DNA from: Synergistales bacterium
Lineage (GTDB): Bacteria > Synergistota > Synergistia > Synergistales > Aminobacteriaceae
Length of the DNA stretch: 42,516 bases
Direction of reading: 5' to 3'
Assembly (NCBI GenBank): GCA_025997955.1
Contig: BNVH01000023.1
Location: 1 to 42,516, forward strand
The notes below the pieces were generated by a model. The model saw only the letters and a program-made list of their open reading frames with translations, was not told the origin of the DNA and made no database searches. This document shows, one piece after another, positions 23,394-32,800 of this stretch. Positions within the stretch are counted from its first letter, which is position 1. Every line of letters starts with the position of its first letter. The position numbers and the translations under genes were made by a program.

Positions 23394-24257
23394 TCACGCC
23401 TCCGTTCTTCTGCGAGCGGCTTCGATAACGTGGCTGACGAGAATGGACGTAGTGACTGTCCCGACCCCGCCGGGCACAGGCGTGATGGCCTCCACAATAG
23501 GTTCGGCCTGAGCGAAATCCACATCGCCGCACAGATTCCCCGCTTCGTCCACGTTGATACCCACGTCAATAACGATTTGTCCGGGTGAAAAGTAGCTCTT
23601 GTCGACCACCTTGGCGCGCCCCGCCGCCACTATCAAAATTTCGGCGTCGCGGCAAATGGCCGGCATGTCGGCTGTCTTGGTGTGGCATATTGTGACTGTC
23701 GCGTTCTTTTTCATCAGCATCATCGCCACGGGTTTTCCTATGACCAAGCTCCGCCCGATAACTGTCACTTTCTTCCCCTTCAAATCAACCCCGAAATGGT
23801 CGAGGATGGCTATACAGGCCTGCGCCGTGCATGGCGCGAAACCCTTTCGCCTGTCGGTGAAAACTCCGGCCATCGAGCCGTCCGTAATGCCGTCTATGTC
23901 CTTTTCAGGGCTGAGGGCGTTGCATATAGCGTCCTCGTCCATATGCTTGGGGAGCGGACGAAACAAAAGCACGCCGTGAACCGAGGTGTCATTGTTTATC
24001 ACGCCTATGAGATCCAAAAGTTCTTTCTGCGTCGCGTCGGCCGGCAATACAAACTGCTTGACCGCCACGCCTACCGACTCGCAGCGCTTAGTGGCGCCGC
24101 GCTCGTAAGCTATGTCGTCATCTCTCTCGCCTACGCGCACAATACCGAGTGTGGGCGTGACACCCTTCCCGGACAATTCGGCTGTGTCCGCCTGTTGAGT
24201 CACTTTCAGCACGGAAACAACGGCCTTTCCCTCCAAGAGTTTAGCCAGTTTGAACAC
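23394..24257 (-). CDS. folD: Methylene-THF dehydrogenase (FolD family, cyclohydrolase residues lost)
   Basis: FolD normally interconverts methylene-, methenyl- and formyl-THF. The 287-aa length, the Rossmann segment (VTVIGRSLVIGKP) and the C-terminal PVPGGVGTVTT motif fit the family. The active site is altered. In the YxxxKxK motif Tyr51 is present but the catalytic Lys position holds Ala55, with Lys57 as the second Lys. In the usual GILVQLPLP motif the Gln is replaced by Phe (GVLLFRPLP). The Asp of KDxDG is kept. These changes are those expected of a dehydrogenase-only enzyme, and a separate cyclohydrolase (fchA) lies just upstream. The annotated GTG at 24257 abuts an AAAAGGGG; a CTG three codons later would have 8-nt spacing and give the usual MAKLLEGK start. 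Confidence 0.93.
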   Translation of the reverse strand: MFKLAKLLEGKAVVSVLKVTQQADTAELSGKGVTPTLGIVRVGERDDDIAYERGATKRCESVGVAVKQFVLPADATQKELLDLIGVINNDTSVHGVLLFRPLPKHMDEDAICNALSPEKDIDGITDGSMAGVFTDRRKGFAPCTAQACIAILDHFGVDLKGKKVTVIGRSLVIGKPVAMMLMKKNATVTICHTKTADMPAICRDAEILIVAAGRAKVVDKSYFSPGQIVIDVGINVDEAGNLCGDVDFAQAEPIVEAITPVPGGVGTVTTSILVSHVIEAARRRTEA

Positions 24258-24266
24258 CCCTTTTCT

Positions 24267-24294
24267 AAAAAAAGCGGGCGGCAGGACGCCGCCC
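24267..24294 (-). terminator. Terminator-like hairpin between fchA and folD
   Basis: On the minus strand a 7-bp G/C-only stem (24288-24294 with 24276-24282, loop of 5) is followed after GC by seven Ts (24273-24267). It has the form of an intrinsic terminator, yet it lies inside the operon in the 52-nt gap before folD. It could attenuate folD and the FNT gene or protect the upstream mRNA 3' end. Confidence 0.6.
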
Positions 24295-24309
24295 TACATT
24301 ATTTAAACC

Positions 24310-24951
24310 TTATTTAAACCTTGCCGCCACAGAATCGAAAATCTCGTCGGCCAGCTTTGTATAACGGGACAGCATATCGTTAGCGCGCTTGTTGTTTTCT
24401 TCGGCGAGTTTGCGGTCGGTCATACTCTTTGTGTTTATGAACACATTGAGGGAAGCCGCCTGCAAAGCCGCCTTGCAGCATATGACACCGCAGCCCGCGT
24501 CACTTATAGCTATGGCCGCGCCTTTGTCGGCGAATCCTTTTATCAAGTCGATGGCTTCGCAGCACTTCTTCATTATCTCAAGCGGCACGTCACAGCAGTC
24601 CTTCAGCGCTTCAGACATAATACGCTCTTTTGTCGCGCGCTCTTCGTCGGTGCCCTTGGGCATTCCGTAGGCTTTTGAAAGGGGTTTGAAAACCTCAGCG
24701 TCCCTCTGCATGAGCGCCACGAAAGCCTCCTGTATTGCGTCGGCCTTTGCCTTTAGGGCTATAATGTCGTTTTCGACGTCAGCATATTTCTTTTTGCCGA
24801 CCGTCAGGCTGCCCACCATATTGCCAAGCGCCATACCGACGGCCCCGACTAACGCGGCCGCGCCGCCGCCTCCCGGAACAGGTTCTTTCGACGCCAAGAC
24901 GCCTACAAAATCATGACAGCTTAACGCCGAGAATACCGTATCTTCCGCCAT
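24310..24951 (-). CDS. fchA: Methenyl-THF cyclohydrolase (FchA, cyclodeaminase/cyclohydrolase family)
   Basis: The 213-aa protein belongs to the formiminotransferase-cyclodeaminase-like family, whose stand-alone members hydrolyse 5,10-methenyl-THF to 10-formyl-THF (FchA). The diagnostic glycine-rich motif PVPGGGGAAAL lies at residues 25-35, and the remainder is helical, as expected for this all-alpha fold. It is encoded 3 nt after fhs and just before a FolD that appears to lack cyclohydrolase residues, so it probably supplies that step in the methyl branch. The ATG at 24951 has no strong ribosome site and is probably translated by coupling to fhs. Confidence 0.92.
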   Translation of the reverse strand: MAEDTVFSALSCHDFVGVLASKEPVPGGGGAAALVGAVGMALGNMVGSLTVGKKKYADVENDIIALKAKADAIQEAFVALMQRDAEVFKPLSKAYGMPKGTDEERATKERIMSEALKDCCDVPLEIMKKCCEAIDLIKGFADKGAAIAISDAGCGVICCKAALQAASLNVFINTKSMTDRKLAEENNKRANDMLSRYTKLADEIFDSVAARFK

Positions 24952-24954
24952 GAC

Positions 24955-26631
24955 TTAGAACAACCCTGAGATCTTGCCGGAGGCGTCCACGTCTATTTTC
25001 TCAGCCGCAGGCGCCTTAGGCAGGCCTGGCATGGTCATTATTTCGCCCGTAAGAGCGACGATAAAGCCCGCGCCGGCGGAGACTTTCAGGTTGCGCACTG
25101 TAACTCTGAAGCCCTTGGGAGCTCCGAGCAGCGCCGGATCGTCGGAGAAACTGTACTGCGTCTTCGCTATGCATATGGGTAGCTTTCCAAAACCGAGCTT
25201 CTCGAGCTGTATCATCTGCTTGCGAGCGTTCGGGGTCAGTTCGACCGAGTCTCCGTGATAGACTTTCTTGACGATAGCGCTCAGTTTTTCCTCAATGCTG
25301 TCGTCCAATGAATAGGACTGATTGAATTTGTTGGGCTGATCGCAGAGCCTGACGATTTCTTTGGCCAAGTCTATGCCGCCGTCGCCGCCCTTGCCCCATA
25401 CTTCACTCAGCGCTACGTTTACACCGAGAGCTTTGCACTTGTCCTCAATTAACTTAAGCTCGCTCTCGTCGTCGGTCGGGAAGCGGTTTATCGCCACCAC
25501 CGTCGGCAAGCAGTACACTTTCGTCATGTTCTCGACATGTTGAAGAAGGTTCGGCAGACCCTTCTCTAACGCGGCGAGGTTAGGAGCGCCAAGATCGGCC
25601 TTGGCGACGCCGCCGTGATGTTTCAGCGCGCGAACTGTGGCAACGACCACAATCGCCGCTGGTTTCAGGTTGGCCATGCGACACTTGATGTCCAAGAACT
25701 TCTCGGCGCCGAGGTCGCCGCCAAAACCCGCTTCCGTCACGGCGTAATCGCCGAGTTTGATAGCCATGTGCGTCGCTATTATGGAGTTGCAGCCATGAGC
25801 TATGTTCGCGAAAGGCCCGCCGTGGACAAATGAAGGAGTTCCCTCAAGTGTCTGCACGAGATTGGGCTTAAGAGCGTCTTTTAGGAGCGCGGTCATGGCG
25901 CCCTCGGCATGAAGCTGCCCGGCGGTTATTGGGTTTTCGTCCTTATCGTATCCTACGATAATCCTCGCGCAGCGAGCTTTCAAGTCCATAATGTCGCTTG
26001 AGAGACACAGAACCGCCATAACCTCGGAGGCCACGGTGATGTCGTATCCGTCCTCACGCGGAACGCCGTTGGTCCTGCCGCCCAGACCGTCAGTTATAAA
26101 GCGCAACTGTCTGTCGTTCATATCGACGGCGCGTCTCCACGTGATGCGGCGCGTGTCTATGCCGAGCGCGTTGCCCTGGAAGATGTGGTTGTCGAGCATC
26201 GCGGCCAGCAAGTTGTTCGCCGCGCCGATTGCGTGAAAGTCACCCGTGAAATGCAGGTTGATGTCCTCCATTGGGACGACCTGCGCGTATCCGCCCCCGG
26301 CCGCTCCGCCCTTTACTCCAAAAACCGGCCCCAAAGAGGGTTCGCGAAGCGCCACGACAACTTTCTTGCCTATTTTGCGCAGTCCGTCCGCAAGGCCGAC
26401 GGTCGTGGTGGTCTTTCCCTCGCCCGCCGGAGTCGGGGTTATAGCCGTAACCAAAATTAACTTGCCGTCAGGCTTATCCTTGAAATCCTCAAGCAGTTTG
26501 TAATCGACTTTGGCCTTGTACTTGCCGTAGTTCTCTACGTACTTCTCATCTACACCCGCAAGGGCCGCTATTTCGGAGATAGGCTTCATCTGCGTTTTCT
26601 GCGCAATTTCGATATCAGACAAAAAAGCCAT
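24955..26631 (-). CDS. fhs: Formate-tetrahydrofolate ligase
   Basis: Fhs uses ATP to join formate to THF, giving 10-formyl-THF, the entry step of the Wood-Ljungdahl methyl branch and of the reductive glycine route. The 558-aa length is usual. The P-loop TPAGEGKTTTT lies at about residues 67-77, and family blocks such as FTGDFHAIGAANNLLAA, KFLDIKCR and GAGFIVALTGEIMTMPGLP are present. The ATG at 26631 follows GAGGTG on the minus strand. It lies 51 nt downstream of flxA with no terminator between them, which places it in the same operon as the Hdr/Flx and MetFV genes. FchA, FolD and a formate channel follow, giving a complete formate-to-methylene-THF set. Confidence 0.97.
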   Translation of the reverse strand: MAFLSDIEIAQKTQMKPISEIAALAGVDEKYVENYGKYKAKVDYKLLEDFKDKPDGKLILVTAITPTPAGEGKTTTTVGLADGLRKIGKKVVVALREPSLGPVFGVKGGAAGGGYAQVVPMEDINLHFTGDFHAIGAANNLLAAMLDNHIFQGNALGIDTRRITWRRAVDMNDRQLRFITDGLGGRTNGVPREDGYDITVASEVMAVLCLSSDIMDLKARCARIIVGYDKDENPITAGQLHAEGAMTALLKDALKPNLVQTLEGTPSFVHGGPFANIAHGCNSIIATHMAIKLGDYAVTEAGFGGDLGAEKFLDIKCRMANLKPAAIVVVATVRALKHHGGVAKADLGAPNLAALEKGLPNLLQHVENMTKVYCLPTVVAINRFPTDDESELKLIEDKCKALGVNVALSEVWGKGGDGGIDLAKEIVRLCDQPNKFNQSYSLDDSIEEKLSAIVKKVYHGDSVELTPNARKQMIQLEKLGFGKLPICIAKTQYSFSDDPALLGAPKGFRVTVRNLKVSAGAGFIVALTGEIMTMPGLPKAPAAEKIDVDASGKISGLF

Positions 26632-26682
26632 AAAAACACCTCATTTTCACTAAGATAGTTGAATCTAAAAACACCTTTTTTG

Positions 26683-27525
26683 TTAATACTCAGTCGGCAT
26701 TTCGGCAAGCTCCGCCATACAAAACACCGGTCCGTCCACACAGACATACTGACGCCCAATATTGCACTTGCCGCACTTGCCCACGCCGCAAGTCATACGC
26801 ATCTCAAGCGTTGTGTACAGTCTATCAATGGGCATGCCCATTTCCTTCAGCGACCCCTGCACAAACTTAATCATAATGGGCGGGCCGCACAAAAAGGCGT
26901 ACAACTTGGAAAAATCAAACTCCATATCTTTTATCAAGTTGTGAGGAAATCCGACAAGACCTTTCCATGCCGGCTCAGGGTTGTCTATGGTCAAATTTAC
27001 CGAGGCGCCCTTAGCGCGCCACTCGTCGTACTCGTAGGCAAAGCAGTGGTCGCTACTCGTGCGGGCGGCCAACAGCATGTCAATTTTGCCGTACTTTTTG
27101 CGGTTGGTATCATCTAAAGCGTATAGAATAAACGGCCGTAGCGGAGCCAAGCCCAGGCCGCCCGCGACAAACAGGAGGTCACTGCCCTCAAATTTCTCCA
27201 CGGGAAATGTGTTGCCAAAGGGGCCGCGTATCCAGACAAAATCGCCTTCTTTGAGAGTGTGAATCTTATCGGTCACTTTGCCGGTGCGCTTGATGGTTAT
27301 CTCGAAATAATCCTTGGTAAGAGGGGAGGAGGCAAATCCAAACGGACATTCGCCTATACCTGGCACGCTGAACTCCACAAACTGCCCAGGCATAAACTCC
27401 AAGGAACGCCCGTCCTCAAAGCTCAGGCGATAGGTCTTTACATCCAAGTCGGGCGAACTGGTCTCCTGAATTATCTTTTGGATGCGCGCCTTCAGGGGGA
27501 CATAGGGGTTTTCCGTATTGCTCAT
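26683..27525 (-). CDS. flxA: FlxA-like FAD/NAD(P)H-binding oxidoreductase subunit
   Basis: The 280-aa protein is of the ferredoxin-NADP reductase/dihydroorotate dehydrogenase electron-transfer type. An FAD-binding barrel (PGQFVEFSVPG, then FGFASSP) is followed by an NAD(P)-binding domain (AGGLGLAPLRPF near 121-132; CGPPIM near 213). At the C-terminus a 2Fe-2S motif C246-x4-C251-x2-C254-x7-C262 completes it. It resembles sulfhydrogenase gamma subunits and FlxA of FlxABCD-HdrABC complexes, where it is the NADH entry site. The ATG at 27525 (MSNTENPY) overlaps the stop of the previous gene (ATGA), so tight coupling is likely. The name rests on family resemblance plus the neighbouring flxD and hdrA. 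NADPH use cannot be excluded. Confidence 0.85.
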   Translation of the reverse strand: MSNTENPYVPLKARIQKIIQETSSPDLDVKTYRLSFEDGRSLEFMPGQFVEFSVPGIGECPFGFASSPLTKDYFEITIKRTGKVTDKIHTLKEGDFVWIRGPFGNTFPVEKFEGSDLLFVAGGLGLAPLRPFILYALDDTNRKKYGKIDMLLAARTSSDHCFAYEYDEWRAKGASVNLTIDNPEPAWKGLVGFPHNLIKDMEFDFSKLYAFLCGPPIMIKFVQGSLKEMGMPIDRLYTTLEMRMTCGVGKCGKCNIGRQYVCVDGPVFCMAELAEMPTEY

Positions 27526-28502
27526 TTGGCCACCTCCATTACAGCTTTTGCCACGGTTTTGATATTCACGCCCACAGGACAGCTTCGCAGACAACGACCG
27601 CAGCCGGTGCAGGCGGCGTGGCCGGTGTTCTTTTTAACGTATAGATACTTGTGCAGCACGCGCTGTCGATAACGGTCGGCCCTGCTGGCTCTTGGGTTGT
27701 GTCCTGATGCGTGCAGGGTGAATTTGGGATATATACAGCTGTCCCAACAGCGGTAACGCTCTACGCAGCCGTCTTTTGACACGTCTTTGAACTCAAAGCA
27801 GTGGCATGTCGGGCAGATATAGGTGCACATACCGCAACCCTGGCATGTGGCGGTCAAATCGCTCCAGTTTACTGAGTCAAAGAGCGTAATGTCCTCTATA
27901 TCGGCGGACAAGCCAATAACGTCACCATCCGGCTTTTTGGCGGTTCGCTTGTTAGCGCAGGTAACTTTGGCGGTCTCAGGAAGCTGGGCGAGCGCCTTTT
28001 CACCTTTTTCGGATAAATGCTCCACCTTATAAGTGTCGCCCGTGTCGGTCAGCATAATGTCGCAGAAGTCCGAGAACTCCATATCGAGCCCAAGCTCGTC
28101 ACAAAAACAACCCGGCTTCTTTTTTAAGCAACCGACGCCGATTATGAGGTTTTGGCTCATGTGGCGGTCAAAGAATGGGTCCGCGTAGCGGCCCTCCATA
28201 AACACCGCGTTCATCACCCGCAGCGCCTCCAAGTCGCAGGGCTTGGCGCCGAATATAACGGTAGGCGGCACATCGGTGTTTTCGACGGCCTCGTCCCTTG
28301 AGAAAGTGAGCAGCTTTTCCGTCTGGGGAAAATAAAACTCCTTGGGTGACTTGTAGGAGATACGGTCGTCCATCAAAACGGAGTCGGCGTCGGTCTTTTT
28401 GTACTCCACCACTTTGCCGTTGTCCGACGGGCCCACTAACGTCATACTCTCGGCGAGCTTCGCCAAGAGCTTTCTCATAGTTTCTTTTTTAATATCAGCC
28501 AT
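27522..28502 (-). CDS. Flx-type 4Fe-4S electron-transfer subunit (sulfhydrogenase beta/AsrA-like)
   Basis: The 326-aa protein has an N-terminal domain like those of 4Fe-4S dicluster 'beta' subunits (FGAKPCDLEALRVMN, then GCFCDELG). Two C-terminal ferredoxin motifs, CQGCGMCTYICPTCHC and CTGCGRCLRSCPVG, follow. Such proteins pass electrons between an FAD/NAD(P)H subunit and a partner enzyme. By position next to flxA it corresponds to FlxB or FlxC of FlxABCD; I cannot decide which. The ATG at 28502 overlaps the end of the upstream gene by 8 nt, with a GGGAGGTGAGG ribosome site inside it. All predicted ligands are cytosolic and no export signal is present. Confidence 0.85.
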   Translation of the reverse strand: MADIKKETMRKLLAKLAESMTLVGPSDNGKVVEYKKTDADSVLMDDRISYKSPKEFYFPQTEKLLTFSRDEAVENTDVPPTVIFGAKPCDLEALRVMNAVFMEGRYADPFFDRHMSQNLIIGVGCLKKKPGCFCDELGLDMEFSDFCDIMLTDTGDTYKVEHLSEKGEKALAQLPETAKVTCANKRTAKKPDGDVIGLSADIEDITLFDSVNWSDLTATCQGCGMCTYICPTCHCFEFKDVSKDGCVERYRCWDSCIYPKFTLHASGHNPRASRADRYRQRVLHKYLYVKKNTGHAACTGCGRCLRSCPVGVNIKTVAKAVMEVAK

Positions 28503-29352
28503 GTGCCTCACCTCCCAAAAAACCCACTTCTCTGTCGTCGGGCTGATATGTAAGCATGGCGGGCTGATCTTCCAAGGAAAGCCCTGTATCGTATCCGTAA
28601 AGCTCTTTCACGAAACCAGTCACTTCGCGAATAAGATAGCGCACGTCCACACCGGAGGCGCAGGCGTTTTCACAAGCGCCGCACTCCACGCAGCGCCCCG
28701 CTAAATGCATTGCCCGTCCCAAGTGATACAGCATTTTAGCGCCCATATCAGGACTTTCGGGATGCCAGTCCGGCACCCCCCTGTCCATAAAGCAGGTCTG
28801 ACAGTAGCAGCCATAGCAAGCCTGCCGGCAGGAAAAGCAAAGGATACACTTTTCCATCTCTTTGGTAAAGCGCGCGAGGTTTTCATCAAGACCCCTTTCG
28901 GCGTCTCTTTTCTCGGGAGAAACAGGCTTCACCTCGGCGTTTTCTATACGCTCGTCAAAAACAGGAGAGGTGTTCACTTGGCAGGTCTCGCAGGCGTGCA
29001 GCGCCGCGCCCGCCGCGTCGGTCATACCCGGACAGTCCATACCGATGATATGCACATCGTCGCGCTTTATTTGGTTTTCGACTATTAGATTGACTACGGC
29101 GCGCGCGTCGCAGGGTTTAGCGACAATGGCCGTCTTGCCCTTGCGCCCGATTAAATAGCTTGCCAAATTTGGAACGCTGCGTCGGTTCCAGACAAGGCGG
29201 CCGACGTCTTTGACGTCGGTGATAAACACGGGCACACAGAGGCCGTCAACACCCTCATCCGCGTAGCCTATAACTGTCTGCGCAGTTGCGTCCGCAAGCA
29301 GTTTCTTAGCGCTGTCCCTGACCTTTTGGGCTTGGGTTTCCAATACGCTCAT
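28495..29352 (-). CDS. Flx-type 4Fe-4S electron-transfer subunit (FdhB/FrhB-related)
   Basis: The 285-aa protein begins with a domain related to coenzyme F420 hydrogenase/formate dehydrogenase beta subunits (AKPCDARAVVNL, then GMDCPGM). A cysteine-rich stretch (CILCFSCRQACYGCYCQTC) and a second ferredoxin motif (CVECGACENACASG) follow. It is thus a multi-cluster relay and probably forms the second Fe-S subunit of the FlxABCD set with the neighbouring gene. The start ATG at 29352 overlaps the stop of flxD (ATGA). Its similarity in plan to the next protein downstream suggests an old duplication, as in other Flx operons. Confidence 0.82.
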   Translation of the reverse strand: MSVLETQAQKVRDSAKKLLADATAQTVIGYADEGVDGLCVPVFITDVKDVGRLVWNRRSVPNLASYLIGRKGKTAIVAKPCDARAVVNLIVENQIKRDDVHIIGMDCPGMTDAAGAALHACETCQVNTSPVFDERIENAEVKPVSPEKRDAERGLDENLARFTKEMEKCILCFSCRQACYGCYCQTCFMDRGVPDWHPESPDMGAKMLYHLGRAMHLAGRCVECGACENACASGVDVRYLIREVTGFVKELYGYDTGLSLEDQPAMLTYQPDDREVGFLGGEAHG

Positions 29353-29795
29353 GCCCGCTCGCCTCCTCGCCGCGATTTATACTCGCTCTCGCCGAGAGCG
29401 CGCACTTTGTCGGTCACATCGGTGACCACCTGAGCAAAACGCGCGCCCTCTGAAGCCGACACCCACGTGAAATGCACCCTATCCGGGTTGACGCCGGCGA
29501 CGGTGAGTAACTTTTTCAGGACGGTGAAGCGGCGGCGGGCGTAGTAGTTGCCGGCCAAATAGTGGCAGTCGCCTGGGTGGCATCCGCTCACCATGACGCC
29601 GTCAGCTCCGTCCACAAGCGCTTTCAAAATGTATATGGGGTTGATACGCCCCGAACATGGCACACGGACGACTCTTATGCTGGGCGGATACTGCTGACGG
29701 CCGGTACCCGCAAGGTCTGCTCCGGCATAGCTACACCAGTTGCACAAAAAGGCAACGATTGTAGGAGTAAAATCCGCTGTATTTGTTTGGCTCAT
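29349..29795 (-). CDS. flxD: MvhD/FlxD-like 2Fe-2S subunit
   Basis: The 148-aa protein is of the MvhD family (hydrogenase iron-sulfur subunit), which hands electrons to HdrA. The family cysteines are present: CNWCSYAGAD near the N-terminus, then PCSGR and GCHPGDCHY. In methanogens MvhD links a hydrogenase to HdrA; in FlxABCD-HdrABC operons the homologue is FlxD and the donor is NADH through FlxA. No hydrogenase genes are present here, so the Flx role is favoured. The ATG at 29795 is preceded by AAGGAG with 8-nt spacing. The gene follows hdrA and overlaps the next gene by 4 nt. Confidence 0.9.
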   Translation of the reverse strand: MSQTNTADFTPTIVAFLCNWCSYAGADLAGTGRQQYPPSIRVVRVPCSGRINPIYILKALVDGADGVMVSGCHPGDCHYLAGNYYARRRFTVLKKLLTVAGVNPDRVHFTWVSASEGARFAQVVTDVTDKVRALGESEYKSRRGGERA

Positions 29796-29832
29796 ATGCA
29801 AGACTCCTTTTTTATACGCTACCGTTTGTCAG

Positions 29833-32800
29833 TCAGCTCGCCTGCACAAGTCCGCGCAGGAGGAAAGAGAGCTCGGCCAGTACCTGAACATCGCTGAAAC
29901 CTCCCACATCAATGGCGCCGCAGCGGCAAGTGGCGCTGCATGTACCGCAACCCTTGCAAAGCACGTCATTCACCACGGCCTTGCGCACTACCTGCCGCCT
30001 GATGGTGACATCCTCTACGCTGATTGCCTTATAGGCGCACACATCTTCGCAAGCGCCGCAGGCCACGCACAGGTCGTTGTTGACAGAGGCGATTGTGCCT
30101 TCGGTTTCGAGTTTTTCCTTGGAGATGACTGTGGCGGCGCGTGAAGCGGCGGCTTTGCCTTGCACCATGCACTCGCGCAAGCCCTTGGGGTTATGCGCTA
30201 AGCCCGCCAAATACACGCCCTCTGTGGCAAAATCCACCGGACGCAGTTTGGCGTGAGCCTCCATGAAGAAGCCGTCCGCGTTCAGCGGCACTTTCAGCAT
30301 CTGGGCTATACGGGTATTTTCGCCCACATCGGGCTGCATCACACTGGCCAGCGACAGAACGTCAGCCGCGTATTGCGCGTCAGCGTTCAGCAGCGGGTCA
30401 CGAACGGTAACCACAAAGCCCTGATCCTTTTTCTCCACAGCTGGGTAGGCGTCGTCCTCAAAGCGCACAAACTGCACGCCGAGATTGCGAGCCTTGGTAT
30501 AGGCCGCCTCCCAAGTGCCGTAGGTACGCATTTCACGGTACATAATGGTCACGTTTGCGTCGGGGGACGTTTCCTTGATAGAAATAGCGTTGCGCACGGC
30601 CTGATTGCAGCACACGCGAGAGCAGTACATCCTGTCCGCGTTGCGCTGTTCCACGCACTGTATCATAACAACGTCCTTGACGTCCTTAAGGATTGCTGGC
30701 GCGTCTTTGAGTTTTTCCTCAAACTCAATATGAGTGAGAACATTTTTAGCCTTACCGTAGAAGTAGCTGTCGGGTTTTTTCTCATTTGCGCCGACAGCGA
30801 CCACCACTACGCCGTGGGTTATGTTCTTTTCGGCGCCTGGGGTGGTTAAAGTGGTCTTGAAATTGCCCACGTAGCCATCAATGGCCGACACTGTGGCGCC
30901 GGTATAGACGTCTATATTGGCGTCGCTCAAAACGTCATTGATTACGCCCTGTAAATAGGCGACGTTGGGACGGCCGTTTATATTTGCGCCAAGAGCCATG
31001 GCATGTCCGCCGAGAGTGTTTTCCCGCTCGGCCAGATGGACGTGGTAGCCCATAGCGGAGAGTTGGGTGGCCGCAGAAAGACCGGCCATGCCGCCGCCTA
31101 TGACGAGAGCCGCCTTGTCAACGTCGATTTTTTTGCGCTGCAGCTGCTTAGCGCCCGCCGCCTTGCCAACAGCCATGCTTACAAGCTGCTTGGCCTTGTC
31201 GGTGGCCGCCGCTCGGTCGCTCATATGCACCCAGCTGCATTGGTCGCGAATATTGGCCATAGCGAAGAGATATGGGTTCAGACCGCTCTTTTTGAGCACG
31301 CTCTGAAACAGCGGCTCGTGAGTGCGGGGCGTGCAGGACGCCACCACTACGCGGTTGAGATTGAACTCGGCGATACGGTCACTGATGGTCTTTTGCGCGT
31401 CTACGCTGCAAGTGTACAGGCTTTCTGTGGCAAAAGCCACATAGGGCAGCGTTTTGGCGTACTCCACCACGTCCTTAACGGTAAGATAACCGCCGATATT
31501 GACACCGCAGTGGCATACGAACACGCCTATGCGTATTGGCTCCTTGGATACGTCGCGAATAGGTACTTCCGGCTCCTCAACAAAAAAGTCGCTGTAGTCT
31601 TTATAGAGGTCTACGTCAATAGTGTTTGCCAACCGCGCCGCTCCCGCCGCCGCTGCGGAGGCCTCCACCACGGTTTCGGGTATGTCCTTTGGCCCGGCCG
31701 CAACGCCGCAAGCCAAAATACCCTCACGGGAAGTGGCGGGCGCGTTGAACTCATCGCTGTACACAAAGCCATATCGGTCAGTTTTGACGCCCAAATTACC
31801 GAACAGCTTTTTGCTCTCGGCGCTTGGCTGCATACCGACGCTTAGCACCACTAAGTCGTAGTTGTCTTTTTTCAGGTTGCCGTCCGCGCCGCAGTGAGCT
31901 ATGACAAGCTGACCGGTTTTTTCGTCGCGCTCTATCTCGCCCACTCGGCTGCGCACAAAGCCTATTTTGTACTTGGACTTCGCGGTCTCCACATAGCGGT
32001 CAAATTCTTTGCCGTAGGCGCGCATGTCCATGTAGTAGATGTCTATGTCCTTCACCGTAGGCAGGTGCTCTTTGGTTATCTGGGCTTCTTTGACCGCGTA
32101 CATACAGCATACGGCGCTGCAGTACTCGGCATTGCATTGAGCGTCGCGACTACCGACGCACTGAATAAAGGCTATGCGCTCAGGCGGCTTGCCGTCGCTC
32201 GGACGCTGTACATGTCCGCTGAAAGGGCCGGACGCGGAGAGTATGCGCTCGTACTCCAAGCTGGTAACCACATCTTCGTAACGGGTGTAGCCAAGCTCGG
32301 GCGGAATTTCGCTCGATGTATCGTAACCGGGGGCCAGCACAACGGCCGAGACGGGAATTTCGACTGTCTTGCCCTCCTGAGCGTGGCGGATAGCGCGCGA
32401 CAGGCAGGCTTCCTCGCACAGCTTGCACTCGCAGCATATTGAGCAGTCCACACAGCGTTTTGCCTCCGCTTGGGCCGTCTCTTCGCTATAGCCGGTCTCA
32501 ACCTCGTCAAAGGTTGACTTGCGTTTTGTTATATCAATCATGGGCATAGAAGCGCGCGGCGTCGTCTTACGTCCGAGCAGACTCACTTTGTCAAGCTCAG
32601 TCTGGGGCAAAACAAAGGGCTCTACGCTTTCATTTGTGCCCTCTAAATAATTTGCGATAGCGATAGCGGCACGGTTGCCGTCAGCCACAGCGTCTATGGC
32701 TGTAGCTGGGCCTCGGGTGGCGTCGCCTCCGGCAAACACTCCATCTATAGGCAGCATCATGCTCGCGTCTATGTCGAGCGTGCCGCGTTTGTTGAGTTTT

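Noticed and set aside
23393..23569. A 59-codon upstream extension of the formate channel gene
   Set aside because: It overlaps the end of folD in another frame; the ATG at 23392 has a ribosome site and gives the normal FNT start.
26632..26682. Possible riboswitch or promoter between flxA and fhs
   Set aside because: The gap is only 51 nt, has no stable fold that I can see and contains just the fhs ribosome site.
31003..31845. A 280-codon plus-strand frame inside hdrA
   Set aside because: It lies opposite well-conserved HdrA motifs and has the composition of a reversed GC-rich gene; no family features.
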